Counted from the first letter of the stretch, positions 8,479 through 17,089 are shown. The stretch is DNA of 64,000 nucleotides from an uncultured Ignisphaera sp. (GCA_938074605.1 CALJEI010000007.1:1-64000), one strand, 5' to 3'. Notes: a model not told the origin generated them from the letters alone. A program made the numbers and translations.

Positions 8479-9525
8479 TTATCTAAGTCTTCTTGTGGTT
8501 AGATAGATATCTAGATATTTTGCAGCTCTTAGACCACTCCCAAATGCTTTACCTATAAAGGTAGGACCAGAAACTACATCTCCAGCTCCAAAAATCTTTT
8601 TAACACCTGTTTGGTAAAATCTATCTACAGCTATTCGACCGTCTCTATCAATTCCAATACCTGTAAACTCTATAAATGGTGGTGTTGGTGTTTCTCCTAC
8701 TGCTGTTATTATTAGATCTGTTTCTATTGTGAATTCAGATCCTTCTATAGGTATTGGCTTTGGTCTTCCACTTTCATCAGGCTCCCCAAGCCTAATTCTA
8801 ATAAACTCAATGTTTTTGGCAAAACCATTTATAGAAATAATTTTCTTTGGCTGTACAAGCTCAATAAAATTAACACCTCTATTAACAAGACTTTTTATCC
8901 AGTATACACCTGCAGGAGCCTCCCTAATACTCCTTCTATATGTTAGATAGACCTTAGCCTCATTTTCTAAAGCTTTTTCAGCTGCATCAATAGCTGAAAG
9001 TCCTGCACCTATAACAACAACATTCATACCTCTAAGAGACTCTTGAGATGATAAGCCTTCTTCATATATTCGCCACATATGGAGATACTCTAATGCTGTA
9101 ATAACATTTCTAGAATTTTCACCCTCAATACCAAGTTTTCTAGATCTCCAAGTACCTGTGGCTATGAGAATAGCATCATATTTTTCTACCATATCCTCAA
9201 GCGCTATAGTTCTTTCAACAAACTCATCACCTTCATCATGCCTTTCCTGATTTCTTGCAAATACCTTTGTTCTAAATATAAATTTCACTGATAGTCTATC
9301 CCTTAAATCCTCTACACCCTCAATAACATTATCTGGAAATATCCTATGGCTTGGTATAGCAAACATCATAAGGCCTCCAGCATATGGAAGCTTATCATAG
9401 ACATCAACATCATAACCCTGGCAGGAGAGATAGCCTGTAGCAGCAAGACCTGCTGGCCCAGCCCCTACAATAGCTATAGACCCCCTTCTACCACCTTTAT
9501 CTCTACACATAAATGCAAACTTCAC
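8479..9525 (-). CDS. GltD/NfnB-like FAD-NAD(P)H oxidoreductase lacking the iron-sulfur domain
   Basis: About 348 residues related to the small subunit of glutamate synthase and the SudA/NfnB flavoproteins. It has an FAD-binding motif VGAGPAGLAATG near residue 20, a second nucleotide-binding motif VVIGAGLSAIDAAE, and a C-terminal GAGDVVSGPTFIGKA typical of the family. Most relatives carry about 100 N-terminal residues with cysteine clusters for [4Fe-4S]; here only MCRDKG precedes the FAD motif. That part is lost or supplied by another protein. No large subunit lies next to it. The GTG at 9525 follows GGTGA, which supports the short form. It probably passes electrons between NAD(P)H and an unknown partner. 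Confidence 0.8.
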   Translation of the reverse strand: MKFAFMCRDKGGRRGSIAIVGAGPAGLAATGYLSCQGYDVDVYDKLPYAGGLMMFAIPSHRIFPDNVIEGVEDLRDRLSVKFIFRTKVFARNQERHDEGDEFVERTIALEDMVEKYDAILIATGTWRSRKLGIEGENSRNVITALEYLHMWRIYEEGLSSQESLRGMNVVVIGAGLSAIDAAEKALENEAKVYLTYRRSIREAPAGVYWIKSLVNRGVNFIELVQPKKIISINGFAKNIEFIRIRLGEPDESGRPKPIPIEGSEFTIETDLIITAVGETPTPPFIEFTGIGIDRDGRIAVDRFYQTGVKKIFGAGDVVSGPTFIGKAFGSGLRAAKYLDIYLTTRRLR

Positions 9526-9787
9526 GTTATATTCACCAACTACCTATTTAATGTTAGCAATGGTTCAAATTTTAAAAATTCATGAATAGTCTTAGCTCTT
9601 CTTAATTAAATGTAGAATTCCATCAACATCTCTATTCTAATTAATTTCTGTTAATAATAATCTAGTATTTAGTGTTACTAAATTTGCTTTCATATTAGTT
9701 TGCTATGTAAAGAAACAATGATACCAACCTCCATAAACTGATATGGGGCTTAGTCTAATAAAGCTGTTGTGTTTCTAATTATGGATT

Positions 9788-10387
9788 CTACTCAACTATT
9801 TCTCTAAATTTTTTTAGATAGTCATATACATTCTCTTCTTCAGCTCTTTTTTCTAGATACCTTACATCAACTCTATCTCTCCACACCATATAGAGCCATA
9901 GGGCCTTGTCCCTATCCTCAGTTGCTCCCCAGAATTTCCAGCCCGCTAGATATGTTATAATTAACTCTTCTACAGGCTCTATATAGAGATAGTACTCCCC
10001 AACCTGAATTTTTGTTGGTTGAATTGGTTTTGTATATATTGTTGATACAATGTCTATAGATTTAAGCTGAAGTATTTCATATTTAGGTAGATAGCCTCTA
10101 CCAATGCTTTCAGAAAATTTTTTTAGAAAAAGCTCTACAGCCTCCCTAGCCCCTACACCCTCAACGATTATATCAACATCCATAGTTCTATAGACCCTAC
10201 CAGTATAGATTTCTACAGCAAAACCTCCTGTCACTATAATTCTTCCAAGATTTCTATCAATCAACTCCCTATTTAGCCAAGCCAAAAAATATAGATATCT
10301 CTTACCTTCATCAGCAATTGAAGTAAGTCTCGATAGAATATTGCTGTAAAAGATTCTATACAGCTCCTCAGCAACACCACTATACAT
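9788..10387 (-). CDS. Nucleotidyltransferase-fold protein (AbiEii-like)
   Basis: About 199 residues. The nucleotidyltransferase signature is visible as VTGGFAVEIYTG followed by RTMDVDIIVEG, i.e. a GG motif and a D-x-D pair. Proteins of this fold include the AbiEii toxin component of abortive-infection and toxin-antitoxin systems, and many solitary archaeal copies of unknown role. The start at 10387 lies behind GGGGGA; a TTG at 10399 is also possible. A short 57-codon frame (10418-10591) precedes it. I cannot identify an antitoxin with confidence, so the toxin idea remains open. Confidence 0.65.
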   Translation of the reverse strand: MYSGVAEELYRIFYSNILSRLTSIADEGKRYLYFLAWLNRELIDRNLGRIIVTGGFAVEIYTGRVYRTMDVDIIVEGVGAREAVELFLKKFSESIGRGYLPKYEILQLKSIDIVSTIYTKPIQPTKIQVGEYYLYIEPVEELIITYLAGWKFWGATEDRDKALWLYMVWRDRVDVRYLEKRAEEENVYDYLKKFREIVE

Positions 10388-10417
10388 TACTTCCCCCAAA
10401 ATCCTAACACCTTCTTC

Positions 10418-10591
10418 TTACAGCATCTCAATTTCTACCTCTAAAACCCTATTAAATCCACTCCAGCAAACCACTCTTACATAGTATCCAATAAGCTCTC
10501 TTGCAATTAAACCAAGCCTAATAGAATCTTTAACATCTCTTTTAGTCGTCCTATATCTACCTCGAGAAATATAAGATAATCTATATACCAC
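10418..10591 (-). CDS. Possible small protein of 57 residues, unknown
   Basis: Frame with GTG start and TAA stop lying 30 bases upstream of the nucleotidyltransferase gene and on the same strand. It is rich in arginine and valine (for example RGRYRTTKRDVKDSIRLG) and reads like protein rather than random AT-rich sequence. The frame is open a further 20 codons upstream of the GTG without another start. It could be a partner of the nucleotidyltransferase or the end of a decayed gene. I recognise no family. Confidence 0.3.
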   Translation of the reverse strand: MVYRLSYISRGRYRTTKRDVKDSIRLGLIARELIGYYVRVVCWSGFNRVLEVEIEML

Positions 10592-10936
10592 CCTAAATAT
10601 ATTCCAATTAGATGTATATATATCCTCTATCTTAGCTTCACCACAAATTCACTAAAATAGATAGCATATTGTTCAACCCCCAATTATATAGATAAAATAT
10701 AATAAACTTTCTACAAGCCTTTATACTATAGATAGTTTCTACAAAGTCTATAAACAGAATGGATTCAGCATAAAATTGTCAATAGCTTTCAAGTAATTAA
10801 AACAAGTAGTACTCTAATCACCCCATCCTTCTAAAGAACAAAGGTTTTTCTTCAGCAATTCACTTGATTTACAGTTTACAATTTTAAGCCTTTTCTAAAA
10901 ACCTTTAATTTTATTTTATATTTAGTTGAAGAACTT
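10592..10936. other. Intergenic stretch, nothing recognised
   Basis: AT-rich spacer of about 345 bases between two minus-strand genes. I see no gene, hairpin or repeat beyond the upstream extension of the small frame described for 10418-10591. Confidence 0.45.
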
Positions 10937-11623
10937 TTATTTTAATATCCTTAGCTCATAGTTAATTTCATCGTTAAGATCTATAGTAGCATAGTATCCT
11001 TTGTAAAGAGGTCCTGGATTTAGAACTAGTGAGTTGCCTATAAAGTCAACACCTCTACCCTCATGTATATGTCCACATACAACCAATCTTGGTCTATACA
11101 ACTCTATGAATTCTCTTAAACTTTTTGAACCAACATGTAGACCACTATATGTTAAATCTACCTTAGTATTGTAGGGTGGTGTATGGGTAAGAAGTATTAA
11201 ATGTTTATTTCTATCTATTTGATTTAGAGATTTAACCACTTCATTTATTAATAATCTATATTCATTATCACTTAACTCAAAGTTTGTATAGAATGGTGAG
11301 CAAAGCCCACCGCTAAAACCAACAATTATATAGTTAAGATATGTAGCTATATTGCCGTGTAGTAGTTTAAACATTTCTACACCAGAAAAAATATCTAGTA
11401 GCTGAGGGCTATCTATATTTCCAAGCACTAAATACACATTAATGTTAGAACTCTTAACAAGATTTGAAATAACATTAATAACTTTATCATATTTTCCACT
11501 ATAATCAGAAATATCACCAGCTAGGAGAACTATATCATAGTTTTCTTTCTCCATAACCTCTTTAAGTGCTTTCCAATTACCATGTATATCAGAAAGTGCT
11601 AAAATCCTCATAACAAATACCAC
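10937..11623 (-). CDS. Calcineurin-like metallophosphoesterase
   Basis: About 228 residues. The five metal-binding blocks of the superfamily are present in order: LSDIHGN near the start, LAGDISD, VLGNID (GN-D block), LLTHTPPYNT and CGHIHEG. The two-metal centre should hydrolyse phosphomonoesters or phosphodiesters; the family includes YfcE-like enzymes and many archaeal proteins of unknown substrate. The GTG at 11623 shares one base with the stop of the zinc-ribbon gene (TAGTG), which argues for coupled translation from that GTG. The ATG at 11611 is the alternative. Confidence 0.87.
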   Translation of the reverse strand: MVFVMRILALSDIHGNWKALKEVMEKENYDIVLLAGDISDYSGKYDKVINVISNLVKSSNINVYLVLGNIDSPQLLDIFSGVEMFKLLHGNIATYLNYIIVGFSGGLCSPFYTNFELSDNEYRLLINEVVKSLNQIDRNKHLILLTHTPPYNTKVDLTYSGLHVGSKSLREFIELYRPRLVVCGHIHEGRGVDFIGNSLVLNPGPLYKGYYATIDLNDEINYELRILK

Positions 11624-11769
11624 TAGATGGTAAACTCATGGCCACAGAATGGACATTTGATGTAGCTACATTTAGCGGTGTACAATAATATGCTACACGA
11701 CTTACATGAATAAGCTCTAGCATAGATTGTATCAAAACGATTTCCACACTTAGGACATACTACCTTCAC
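11623..11769 (-). CDS. Small zinc-ribbon protein, 48 residues
   Basis: Short gene with GTG start behind GAGGTGA and a TAG stop. It has three cysteine pairs: CPKCG at the N-terminus, CKSC in the middle and CPFCG near the C-terminus, enough for one or two zinc knuckles. Such double zinc ribbons are common in archaeal transcription or RNA-binding small proteins. The stop overlaps the start of the metallophosphoesterase by one base. This suggests that the two proteins are made together and may act together, for example with the ribbon guiding the esterase to a nucleic acid. That last point is inference. Confidence 0.8.
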   Translation of the reverse strand: MKVVCPKCGNRFDTIYARAYSCKSCSILLYTAKCSYIKCPFCGHEFTI

Positions 11770-11805
11770 TAAATCACCTCGTAAAAAACAATTATTAGTA
11801 GACAG

Positions 11806-11949
11806 TTAAAAACTATTGCTTTCTTTAAACAATGTCAATAGTATGTCGTAAGAGTCTTGACTTCTAACACTATAAAGGCTGTGGCTTTTTACCCATAAAA
11901 ATTTTCTATAGCCTTCTCTATTTGCTAAAGTAGTTAAACTCTTTAAAGA
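11806..11949 (-). pseudogene. Possible gene fragment, unknown family
   Basis: A 47-codon open stretch with coding-like composition (for example REGYRKFLWVKSHSLYSVRS) but no ATG or GTG, and only a TTG near its end. It is preceded by a stop in the same frame. It may be the tail of a decayed gene. Weak evidence; listed so that the spacer between 11770 and 12068 is described. Confidence 0.2.
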
Positions 11950-12068
11950 TTAACACCTACTTCAATTATAGTGATATGGGATATAGTCTTTGGGAAGACA
12001 GTATTTTATTAACAGATGTTGTATTCATTATTCTATTTATAGATAATTTGGCTTAGACTTTAAGAAAA

Positions 12069-13079
12069 TTATGTATTAATACATTTATGTATGGTATTAA
12101 GAGCTTCACAACACCACTGTGGATTCTTTAGATGAGCTCTACCAACAGCTACTAGATCTACTCTACCTTTAGCAATTAGTTTATTAGCAAAACACGGATC
12201 TTCAATACCTCCTACACCTATTACTGGAACATCAACAAACCTCTTAATCTTCTCAGCTAAAGGTATAAAAAATCCTTGAATTCCTTGTAGTTGTGGTGGA
12301 GCTCCACCACATAATCCTCCAGACACATCAATTATATCAACACCGATCTCCACTAATTTAATTGCTACCTTAATAGCTTCATCTATAGTAAATCCGCCTT
12401 CCAACATATCGTCTACCCCTAGTCTATACATAAGTAATTTACCTTTGGTAGCTCTTCTAACCTCTTCCACAACAGCTAGAGGAAACCTCATTCTACCTTC
12501 AAGAGATCCTCCAAACTCATCCACCCTCTTATTAGTTATAGGTGATAGAAATTGGTTAAGCAGAAATCCATGTGCACCATGTAATTCAACACCATCAAAT
12601 CCAGCCTTAACAGCTCTTATAGCTGCTTCTCTAAATGCCTTTAAAACTCTTTCAAAGTCTTCAGAAGTCATTTCACGTGGAATATCAAAACCTCTTGGAA
12701 CTAGAACTGGCGATGGTGCTATAGGCTTACAGTTACATACTGCTGGATTTGCTCTTCCTCCAGCATGGTTTAACTGTATAACAGCTACTGCACCACACCC
12801 CTTAATAATGCTTGAGAGTTTACTTAAACCTTCAATTAATTCATCACGCCAAATACCTAATTGTCTAGAACTATATTTGCCTTCAGGAGATATATAGGAA
12901 TGTTCAACAATAACTAGACCAACACATGAAGATCTCAACATGTAGTGTGTCAACAATTCATTTGTAACTTCACCTTCAGGACTAGCTAGCTGTGTTGCCA
13001 TAGGTGGTAGGACAACTCTATTTCTAAGTCTTAAAGATCCTATAATTAATTCACTATCTAAAGAGGTGATAAATATCAC
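12069..13079 (-). CDS. Old Yellow Enzyme-family NADH:flavin oxidoreductase
   Basis: About 336 residues from the GTG at 13079, FMN-dependent TIM barrel. Typical parts are IGSLRLRNRVVLPPMA at the N-terminus, VIQLNHAGGRA, the block FDGVELHGAHGFLLNQFLSP, NKRVDEFGGSLEGRMRFPL and the C-terminal VGVGGI and VDLVAVGRA. It is a single-domain form; the iron-sulfur and second flavin domains of 2,4-dienoyl-CoA reductases are absent. It should reduce activated C=C bonds of an unknown substrate. The frame is open to an ATG at 13151, but homologues usually begin a few residues before IGS-LRNR. An inverted repeat covers the GTG at 13079. Confidence 0.85.
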   Translation of the reverse strand: MIFITSLDSELIIGSLRLRNRVVLPPMATQLASPEGEVTNELLTHYMLRSSCVGLVIVEHSYISPEGKYSSRQLGIWRDELIEGLSKLSSIIKGCGAVAVIQLNHAGGRANPAVCNCKPIAPSPVLVPRGFDIPREMTSEDFERVLKAFREAAIRAVKAGFDGVELHGAHGFLLNQFLSPITNKRVDEFGGSLEGRMRFPLAVVEEVRRATKGKLLMYRLGVDDMLEGGFTIDEAIKVAIKLVEIGVDIIDVSGGLCGGAPPQLQGIQGFFIPLAEKIKRFVDVPVIGVGGIEDPCFANKLIAKGRVDLVAVGRAHLKNPQWCCEALNTIHKCINT

Positions 13080-13236
13080 CTTATATCCAAAATACTTTAG
13101 TTGAAGTTTTAAATTTAGACAGTACTTAAAATTAAGCTTCATATAGTTCATGCTAGGGTAAAACTCATAAATCTAATTCCTATAATGTAAATTTTGTTGA
13201 GGTGTTGCAACGATTAAAAAGAAGTCAATAAGGGAG

Positions 13237-13956
13237 GTGCTTAGAAACAGTATATGGAGGGTTATGGAGGAAAGAAATATAGCTAGATTTCCAAGACCTG
13301 TATTTGGTAGAATTCCTAATTTTATTGGTGCTGAGGAAGCTGCCTCAAGGCTAATTAATACCAATATGTTTAGAAATGCTAAAGTCGTTAAAGTTAATCC
13401 AGATTCACCTCAAAGACCTGTTAGAGAAGCTGTTTTAAGAAATGGTAAGTTGTTAGTAATGCCAACACCGAGAATTTCTAAAGGCTTTCTATTAATTAAT
13501 CCTAGAGAGCTACACCCTAGCTCATATGAATATGCTTCAACTATTAGTGGAGCGTTTAGATATGGCAAAATAGTTGAACCAGAGAATCTACCTGAAGTTG
13601 ATTTAGTTGTTGTAGGTTCTACAGTAGTTAGTATCTATGGGGAGAGGTTAGGTAAAGGTGAAGGTTATTCAGAACTTGAATACGGGATTTTAATAGAGTA
13701 CTATAAATTACTACCTGAAGTACCTATAGTAACTACAGTACATGATGTACAGATAGTTGATAGCCATATCCCTCTAGAGCCATGGGATTTTACAGTAGAC
13801 TATATATTTACTCCAACTAGAGAAATAAAAACTGTGGGGGAGAGGATTAGACCTCCCGGCATATTGTGGGAGTATCTAGATGATAAAAAACTTAATGCCA
13901 TACCACTCCTCAAAGAGTTAAAACTTCGTAAAGAGTTGTATAAGAATAGATATTAG
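13237..13956 (+). CDS. 5-formyltetrahydrofolate cyclo-ligase family protein
   Basis: About 239 residues, MTHFS-like fold. Recognisable parts are the N-terminal RFPRPVFGRIPNFIGAEEAA, the central LVMPTPRI and the signature RLGKGEGYSELEYGIL. Bacterial and eukaryotic enzymes convert 5-formyl-THF to 5,10-methenyl-THF with ATP. The archaeal branch is poorly studied and may act on another folate-like pterin. The first standard start is GTG at 13237. A ribosome site GAGGTG at about 13199-13204 sits eight bases before an in-frame ATT at 13213, so a rare ATT start adding eight residues is possible. It is divergent from the Old Yellow Enzyme gene. Confidence 0.8.
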   Translation: MLRNSIWRVMEERNIARFPRPVFGRIPNFIGAEEAASRLINTNMFRNAKVVKVNPDSPQRPVREAVLRNGKLLVMPTPRISKGFLLINPRELHPSSYEYASTISGAFRYGKIVEPENLPEVDLVVVGSTVVSIYGERLGKGEGYSELEYGILIEYYKLLPEVPIVTTVHDVQIVDSHIPLEPWDFTVDYIFTPTREIKTVGERIRPPGILWEYLDDKKLNAIPLLKELKLRKELYKNRY

Positions 13957-14193
13957 AGGCTTAGCATAGCTACCATAAGTTTAAGGTTTACATTGATTAA
14001 TATTTAAAGCTAAGAATTTATATGAAATTACTAAATATATTTAGAGATGGCTATAAGCTATATAGCTAACATCGATTGGATATAGCTTTAAAATAAAGAT
14101 AGAGGGGGTGGCAAGTTTATAGGTTTTTAAACACTATTCTAATGACACAAGCATATAAATTTTAGTATCCAGTAGTGGGTAAATGGTTTTTTA

Positions 14194-14235
14194 GATATAA
14201 AAAAGAGATGTGTATTGCTTTTTATAGTAGAGGTG
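14194..14235 (+). promoter_or_regulatory. Promoter and ribosome site of sufC-sufB
   Basis: A TATA box TATAAAAA at 14196-14203 predicts transcription from about 14225. GAGGTG at 14230-14235 is followed nine bases later by the sufC ATG at 14245. This spacing is the reason for choosing 14245 and not the earlier TTG at 14215. Confidence 0.6.
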
Positions 14236-14244
14236 CTCTTAAGA

Positions 14245-14967
14245 ATGACATCTAGCTGCAATAACATACTGTGTATCAATGATCTAACGGTTAGCGTAGG
14301 CTCTAAAACTGTATTAAAGAATGTTAGTCTTACTGTTAACAAGAATAGTACTGTATTTCTTCTTGGCCCTAATGGTGCTGGCAAAACATCTCTTTTAAGA
14401 GCTTTAATAGGCTATCCAAATTACAATATTGTCTCTGGTAAAATATTATTTGATGGTGAAGATATAACATATAGCCCCATGGAGCATAGGGTATCTAGAG
14501 GTTTAGCTATAGCGTATCAAATTCCTCCAAAGCTTACAGGTGTAAGAGTAAGGGATCTTTTAGTAAGTATATGTAGGAGAACTGGGTGTAGTGTTGATGA
14601 AATTGTAGATGAGCTTGAAATAAACTATCTACTCAATAGAGAGTTTGGTAAAGGTTTTTCAGGTGGTGAATTGAAGAGGATTGAAATTGCAACAATAGTT
14701 GCACAAAAGCCAAGACTTGCTTTTATTGATGAACCTGATAGTGGTGTTGATGTAGATTCCATAGCCATTATCGCTAGGGTTCTTAGGAAACTTATTGATA
14801 TCTCGACATACAGATCAATTGTTATAATAACACATTCTGCATCTATAGCAAAGTATATACGTCCAACACATGTATGTATAATGATTTCAGGTTCTATAAA
14901 GTTCTGCGGAGATGAATCTATACTAGATGAGGTGTTTAGCTATGGGTTTAAAAGAATGGTTAGCTAG
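14245..14967 (+). CDS. sufC: SufC-type ABC ATPase for iron-sulfur cluster assembly
   Basis: About 240 residues. It has Walker A GPNGAGKTS, the Q-loop region, the signature FSGGELKR with the SufC-typical glutamate and lysine, Walker B LAFIDEPDSGVD and a late switch histidine (ITHSAS). SufC drives conformational change in the SufB scaffold during cluster assembly in the cytosol. The C-terminus overlaps sufB by 26 bases. No SufD, SufS, SufE or SufU follows, so this is the two-gene SufBC arrangement widespread in archaea (called SmsCB in recent work). The sulfur donor could be the IscS homologue at 53.6 kb. Confidence 0.93.
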   Translation: MTSSCNNILCINDLTVSVGSKTVLKNVSLTVNKNSTVFLLGPNGAGKTSLLRALIGYPNYNIVSGKILFDGEDITYSPMEHRVSRGLAIAYQIPPKLTGVRVRDLLVSICRRTGCSVDEIVDELEINYLLNREFGKGFSGGELKRIEIATIVAQKPRLAFIDEPDSGVDVDSIAIIARVLRKLIDISTYRSIVIITHSASIAKYIRPTHVCIMISGSIKFCGDESILDEVFSYGFKRMVS

Positions 14968-16129
14968 AGTAGTTGAGGAGGCTAAGCAGGGACTCAATAA
15001 ACCATCTCCATATGGGGTAGATATAGATGTTACTACATATGCTGTTGCTGAGGGGGGTGGGTATAGATTTGATATGGGTAGTATAGATAGAGTTGGGGTT
15101 GATTTAAAGGCAAAAGCTCTTTATCTACAGATTGACCAAAGCTATTTTAAGTATATAAGTAGGATTCCAGGTGTTGAAGTCCTTAGAATTGAGGATTTTA
15201 TTGAGAATTATCCAGATGAAGCAAAAGAATATGTATGGAGGTTGATAAGACCGTCTATGGATAAATATGTAGCAGTAGCAGCACTTAGGGGTATGGGGGG
15301 CTACTTTATAAGAATTAAAAAGAATACCAGAGTTGAAGAACCGATAATGGCATGTCTCTTCATAAGTCTACATGGACTTCAAGCTCCACACAATGTTGTT
15401 ATTGTTGAGGATGGTGCTGAAGCTACGGTGTATACAGGCTGTACTGTAGCTCCAGAGTCTATAGGTCTTCATATAGGGCTTTCTGAATTCTATGTTGGTA
15501 GAAATGCAAAGCTTAGATTTGTTATGGTGCATTCATGGAATAGAGTTACCCACATTAGACCTAGAACAGTTGTAAATGTTTCTGAAAATGGTGAATATAT
15601 ATCATATTATGCTAATTTAAGTAATGTAAAGACTTTACAGGCATATCCAAGAGTTTATCTAGATAGTGGGGCACATGCATATCTAGCCTCTATACTTCTT
15701 GGTATAGGTGATGCTGAAATAGATATAGGTAGTGGAGCAGTACTTGAAGATAGTGATAGTAGTGTAGAGATTATATCAAGAACTATTGCAAGAGATTTAT
15801 CTAGAGTTGTTATGAGGGCTTCAATAGTTGGTAGAGGTGGTAAAGGCCATATAGATTGTAGAGGGCTTATGCTATCCAATAACTCATTAATAACAACTAT
15901 ACCCGAACTCCATGCAGAGTCTTCAAATGCTATTTTAACTCATGAAGCATCGATAGGAAGGCTTGCTGAAGATGAAATTTATTATCTTATGAGTAAGGGC
16001 TTTACAAGAGATGAGGCTATAGGAATTCTTGTAAGAGGCTTTATATCAATTGATATAAAGGGTATTCCAGAGAAGGTTAAAAACTATATAGAAACTATAG
16101 AGAGGTTAACAGCTGAAAAAGCTATGTAG
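14942..16129 (+). CDS. sufB: SufB/SufD-like iron-sulfur cluster scaffold
   Basis: About 395 residues, SufB/SufD beta-helix family. The start at 14942 follows GAGGTG and lies inside the end of sufC. The core beta-helix is seen as repeated short strands with SGAHAYLASILLGIGDAEID and a C-terminal HEASIGRLAEDEIYYLMSKG, the family signature. It is shorter than Escherichia coli SufB (495 residues), as is usual for archaeal stand-alone copies. It probably forms a homodimer with two SufC. The stop is one base from the stop of the convergent membrane-protein gene. Confidence 0.92.
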   Translation: MGLKEWLARVVEEAKQGLNKPSPYGVDIDVTTYAVAEGGGYRFDMGSIDRVGVDLKAKALYLQIDQSYFKYISRIPGVEVLRIEDFIENYPDEAKEYVWRLIRPSMDKYVAVAALRGMGGYFIRIKKNTRVEEPIMACLFISLHGLQAPHNVVIVEDGAEATVYTGCTVAPESIGLHIGLSEFYVGRNAKLRFVMVHSWNRVTHIRPRTVVNVSENGEYISYYANLSNVKTLQAYPRVYLDSGAHAYLASILLGIGDAEIDIGSGAVLEDSDSSVEIISRTIARDLSRVVMRASIVGRGGKGHIDCRGLMLSNNSLITTIPELHAESSNAILTHEASIGRLAEDEIYYLMSKGFTRDEAIGILVRGFISIDIKGIPEKVKNYIETIERLTAEKAM

Positions 16130-16130
16130 A

Positions 16131-16634
16131 TTACAACATAAATATTCTTTTAATTATCTCAATCCCAAGGATAGAGGCTAGCAATACTATAAGTGATGCA
16201 ACTAGAACCCCTAGTTCTATAGCCACTAACGCCCTCCTTCTATCAATCCCAAGAATATGGGCAACCAAAGAACCAGTCCATGCACCAGTACCTGGAAGAG
16301 GAATAGCAACAAATATTATAAGCCCAATTAAGCTATAGCGATTAATTTTAGAAGCCTTAGAATGCGCATATCTCATAACCTTTGCATACACTCTTCTTAC
16401 TATGTTGGGAACAGCTCTAGAATTCATGATGATTATATCTAGCCATTTCAAAACTATAAGCACAATAGGAGCAACTATAAGATTGCCAATAACAGCTATA
16501 GTTAATCCATATACAATAGATGTAGTATCTCTAAAGAGTATAAAAACCATTGGTATAGAGCCTCTAACCTCAGCTATAGGTAAAAGTGAAACAAGAAAAA
16601 CTACAAAATATTCAGCTATACTACCTCCAGCCAT
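16131..16634 (-). CDS. Small multidrug-export family membrane protein
   Basis: About 167 residues with four or five hydrophobic segments, matching the family Pfam calls small multi-drug export protein. The N-terminal SLLPIAEVRGSIPMVF and the central IPLPGTGAWTGSLVA are the recognisable family motifs (a PxxxxxR and a PGTGAW loop reminiscent of DedA proteins). The family name is historical and the transported substrate is unknown. It is convergent with sufB with a one-base gap between the stops. Confidence 0.82.
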   Translation of the reverse strand: MAGGSIAEYFVVFLVSLLPIAEVRGSIPMVFILFRDTTSIVYGLTIAVIGNLIVAPIVLIVLKWLDIIIMNSRAVPNIVRRVYAKVMRYAHSKASKINRYSLIGLIIFVAIPLPGTGAWTGSLVAHILGIDRRRALVAIELGVLVASLIVLLASILGIEIIKRIFML

Positions 16635-16702
16635 AACACATCCACAAATTTTCTACATCTTTAGATAACCCTTAGCTCCTTCAGGCAGAGGCTCATTAGG
16701 AA

Positions 16703-17089
16703 TCAGCATTTTTCAATCCATGCAATAGCTTCAACCTCAATCTCAGCATCTCTAGGTAGTTTAGATACCTCTACAACACTTCTAGCTGGAGGATTATAGG
16801 AGAAAAACTGTCTATACACCTCATTAAATTCTCCAAACCTTGAAATATCCCTTAGGTATACAGTCACCTTAACAATATTCTCTAGAGAACCTCCTATAGA
16901 TTCTACAATTACTTTAATATTCTCTAGAACTCTTCTAACCTTTACCTTAAAATCCCCCTCGACAATGTTATTTGTATTTGGATCAAGTGGTAGCTGTCCA
17001 GATATAAATAGCCAGCCATTTACACAAATAGCCTGGCTATAAGGGCCTATAGGCTTTGGTGCAGCATCTGTATAGACTATCTTCTTCAT
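16703..17089 (-). CDS. ridA: RidA family enamine/imine deaminase
   Basis: About 128 residues, the full length of RidA (YjgF/UK114). It carries the N-terminal APKPIGPYSQA, the GQLPLDP strand and the signature NPPARSVVEVSKLPRDAEIEVEAIA, including the arginine that binds the substrate carboxylate. RidA trimers hydrolyse reactive 2-aminoacrylate or imine intermediates from PLP enzymes. A PLP aminotransferase gene lies about 1.1 kb upstream on the same strand, but it is separated by another gene and by gaps, so an operon is unlikely. Confidence 0.93.
   Translation of the reverse strand: MKKIVYTDAAPKPIGPYSQAICVNGWLFISGQLPLDPNTNNIVEGDFKVKVRRVLENIKVIVESIGGSLENIVKVTVYLRDISRFGEFNEVYRQFFSYNPPARSVVEVSKLPRDAEIEVEAIAWIEKC

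Noticed and set aside
12445-12897. 150-codon plus-strand frame
   Set aside because: It lies wholly antisense to the well-supported Old Yellow Enzyme gene and has a low-complexity serine/proline/leucine composition.
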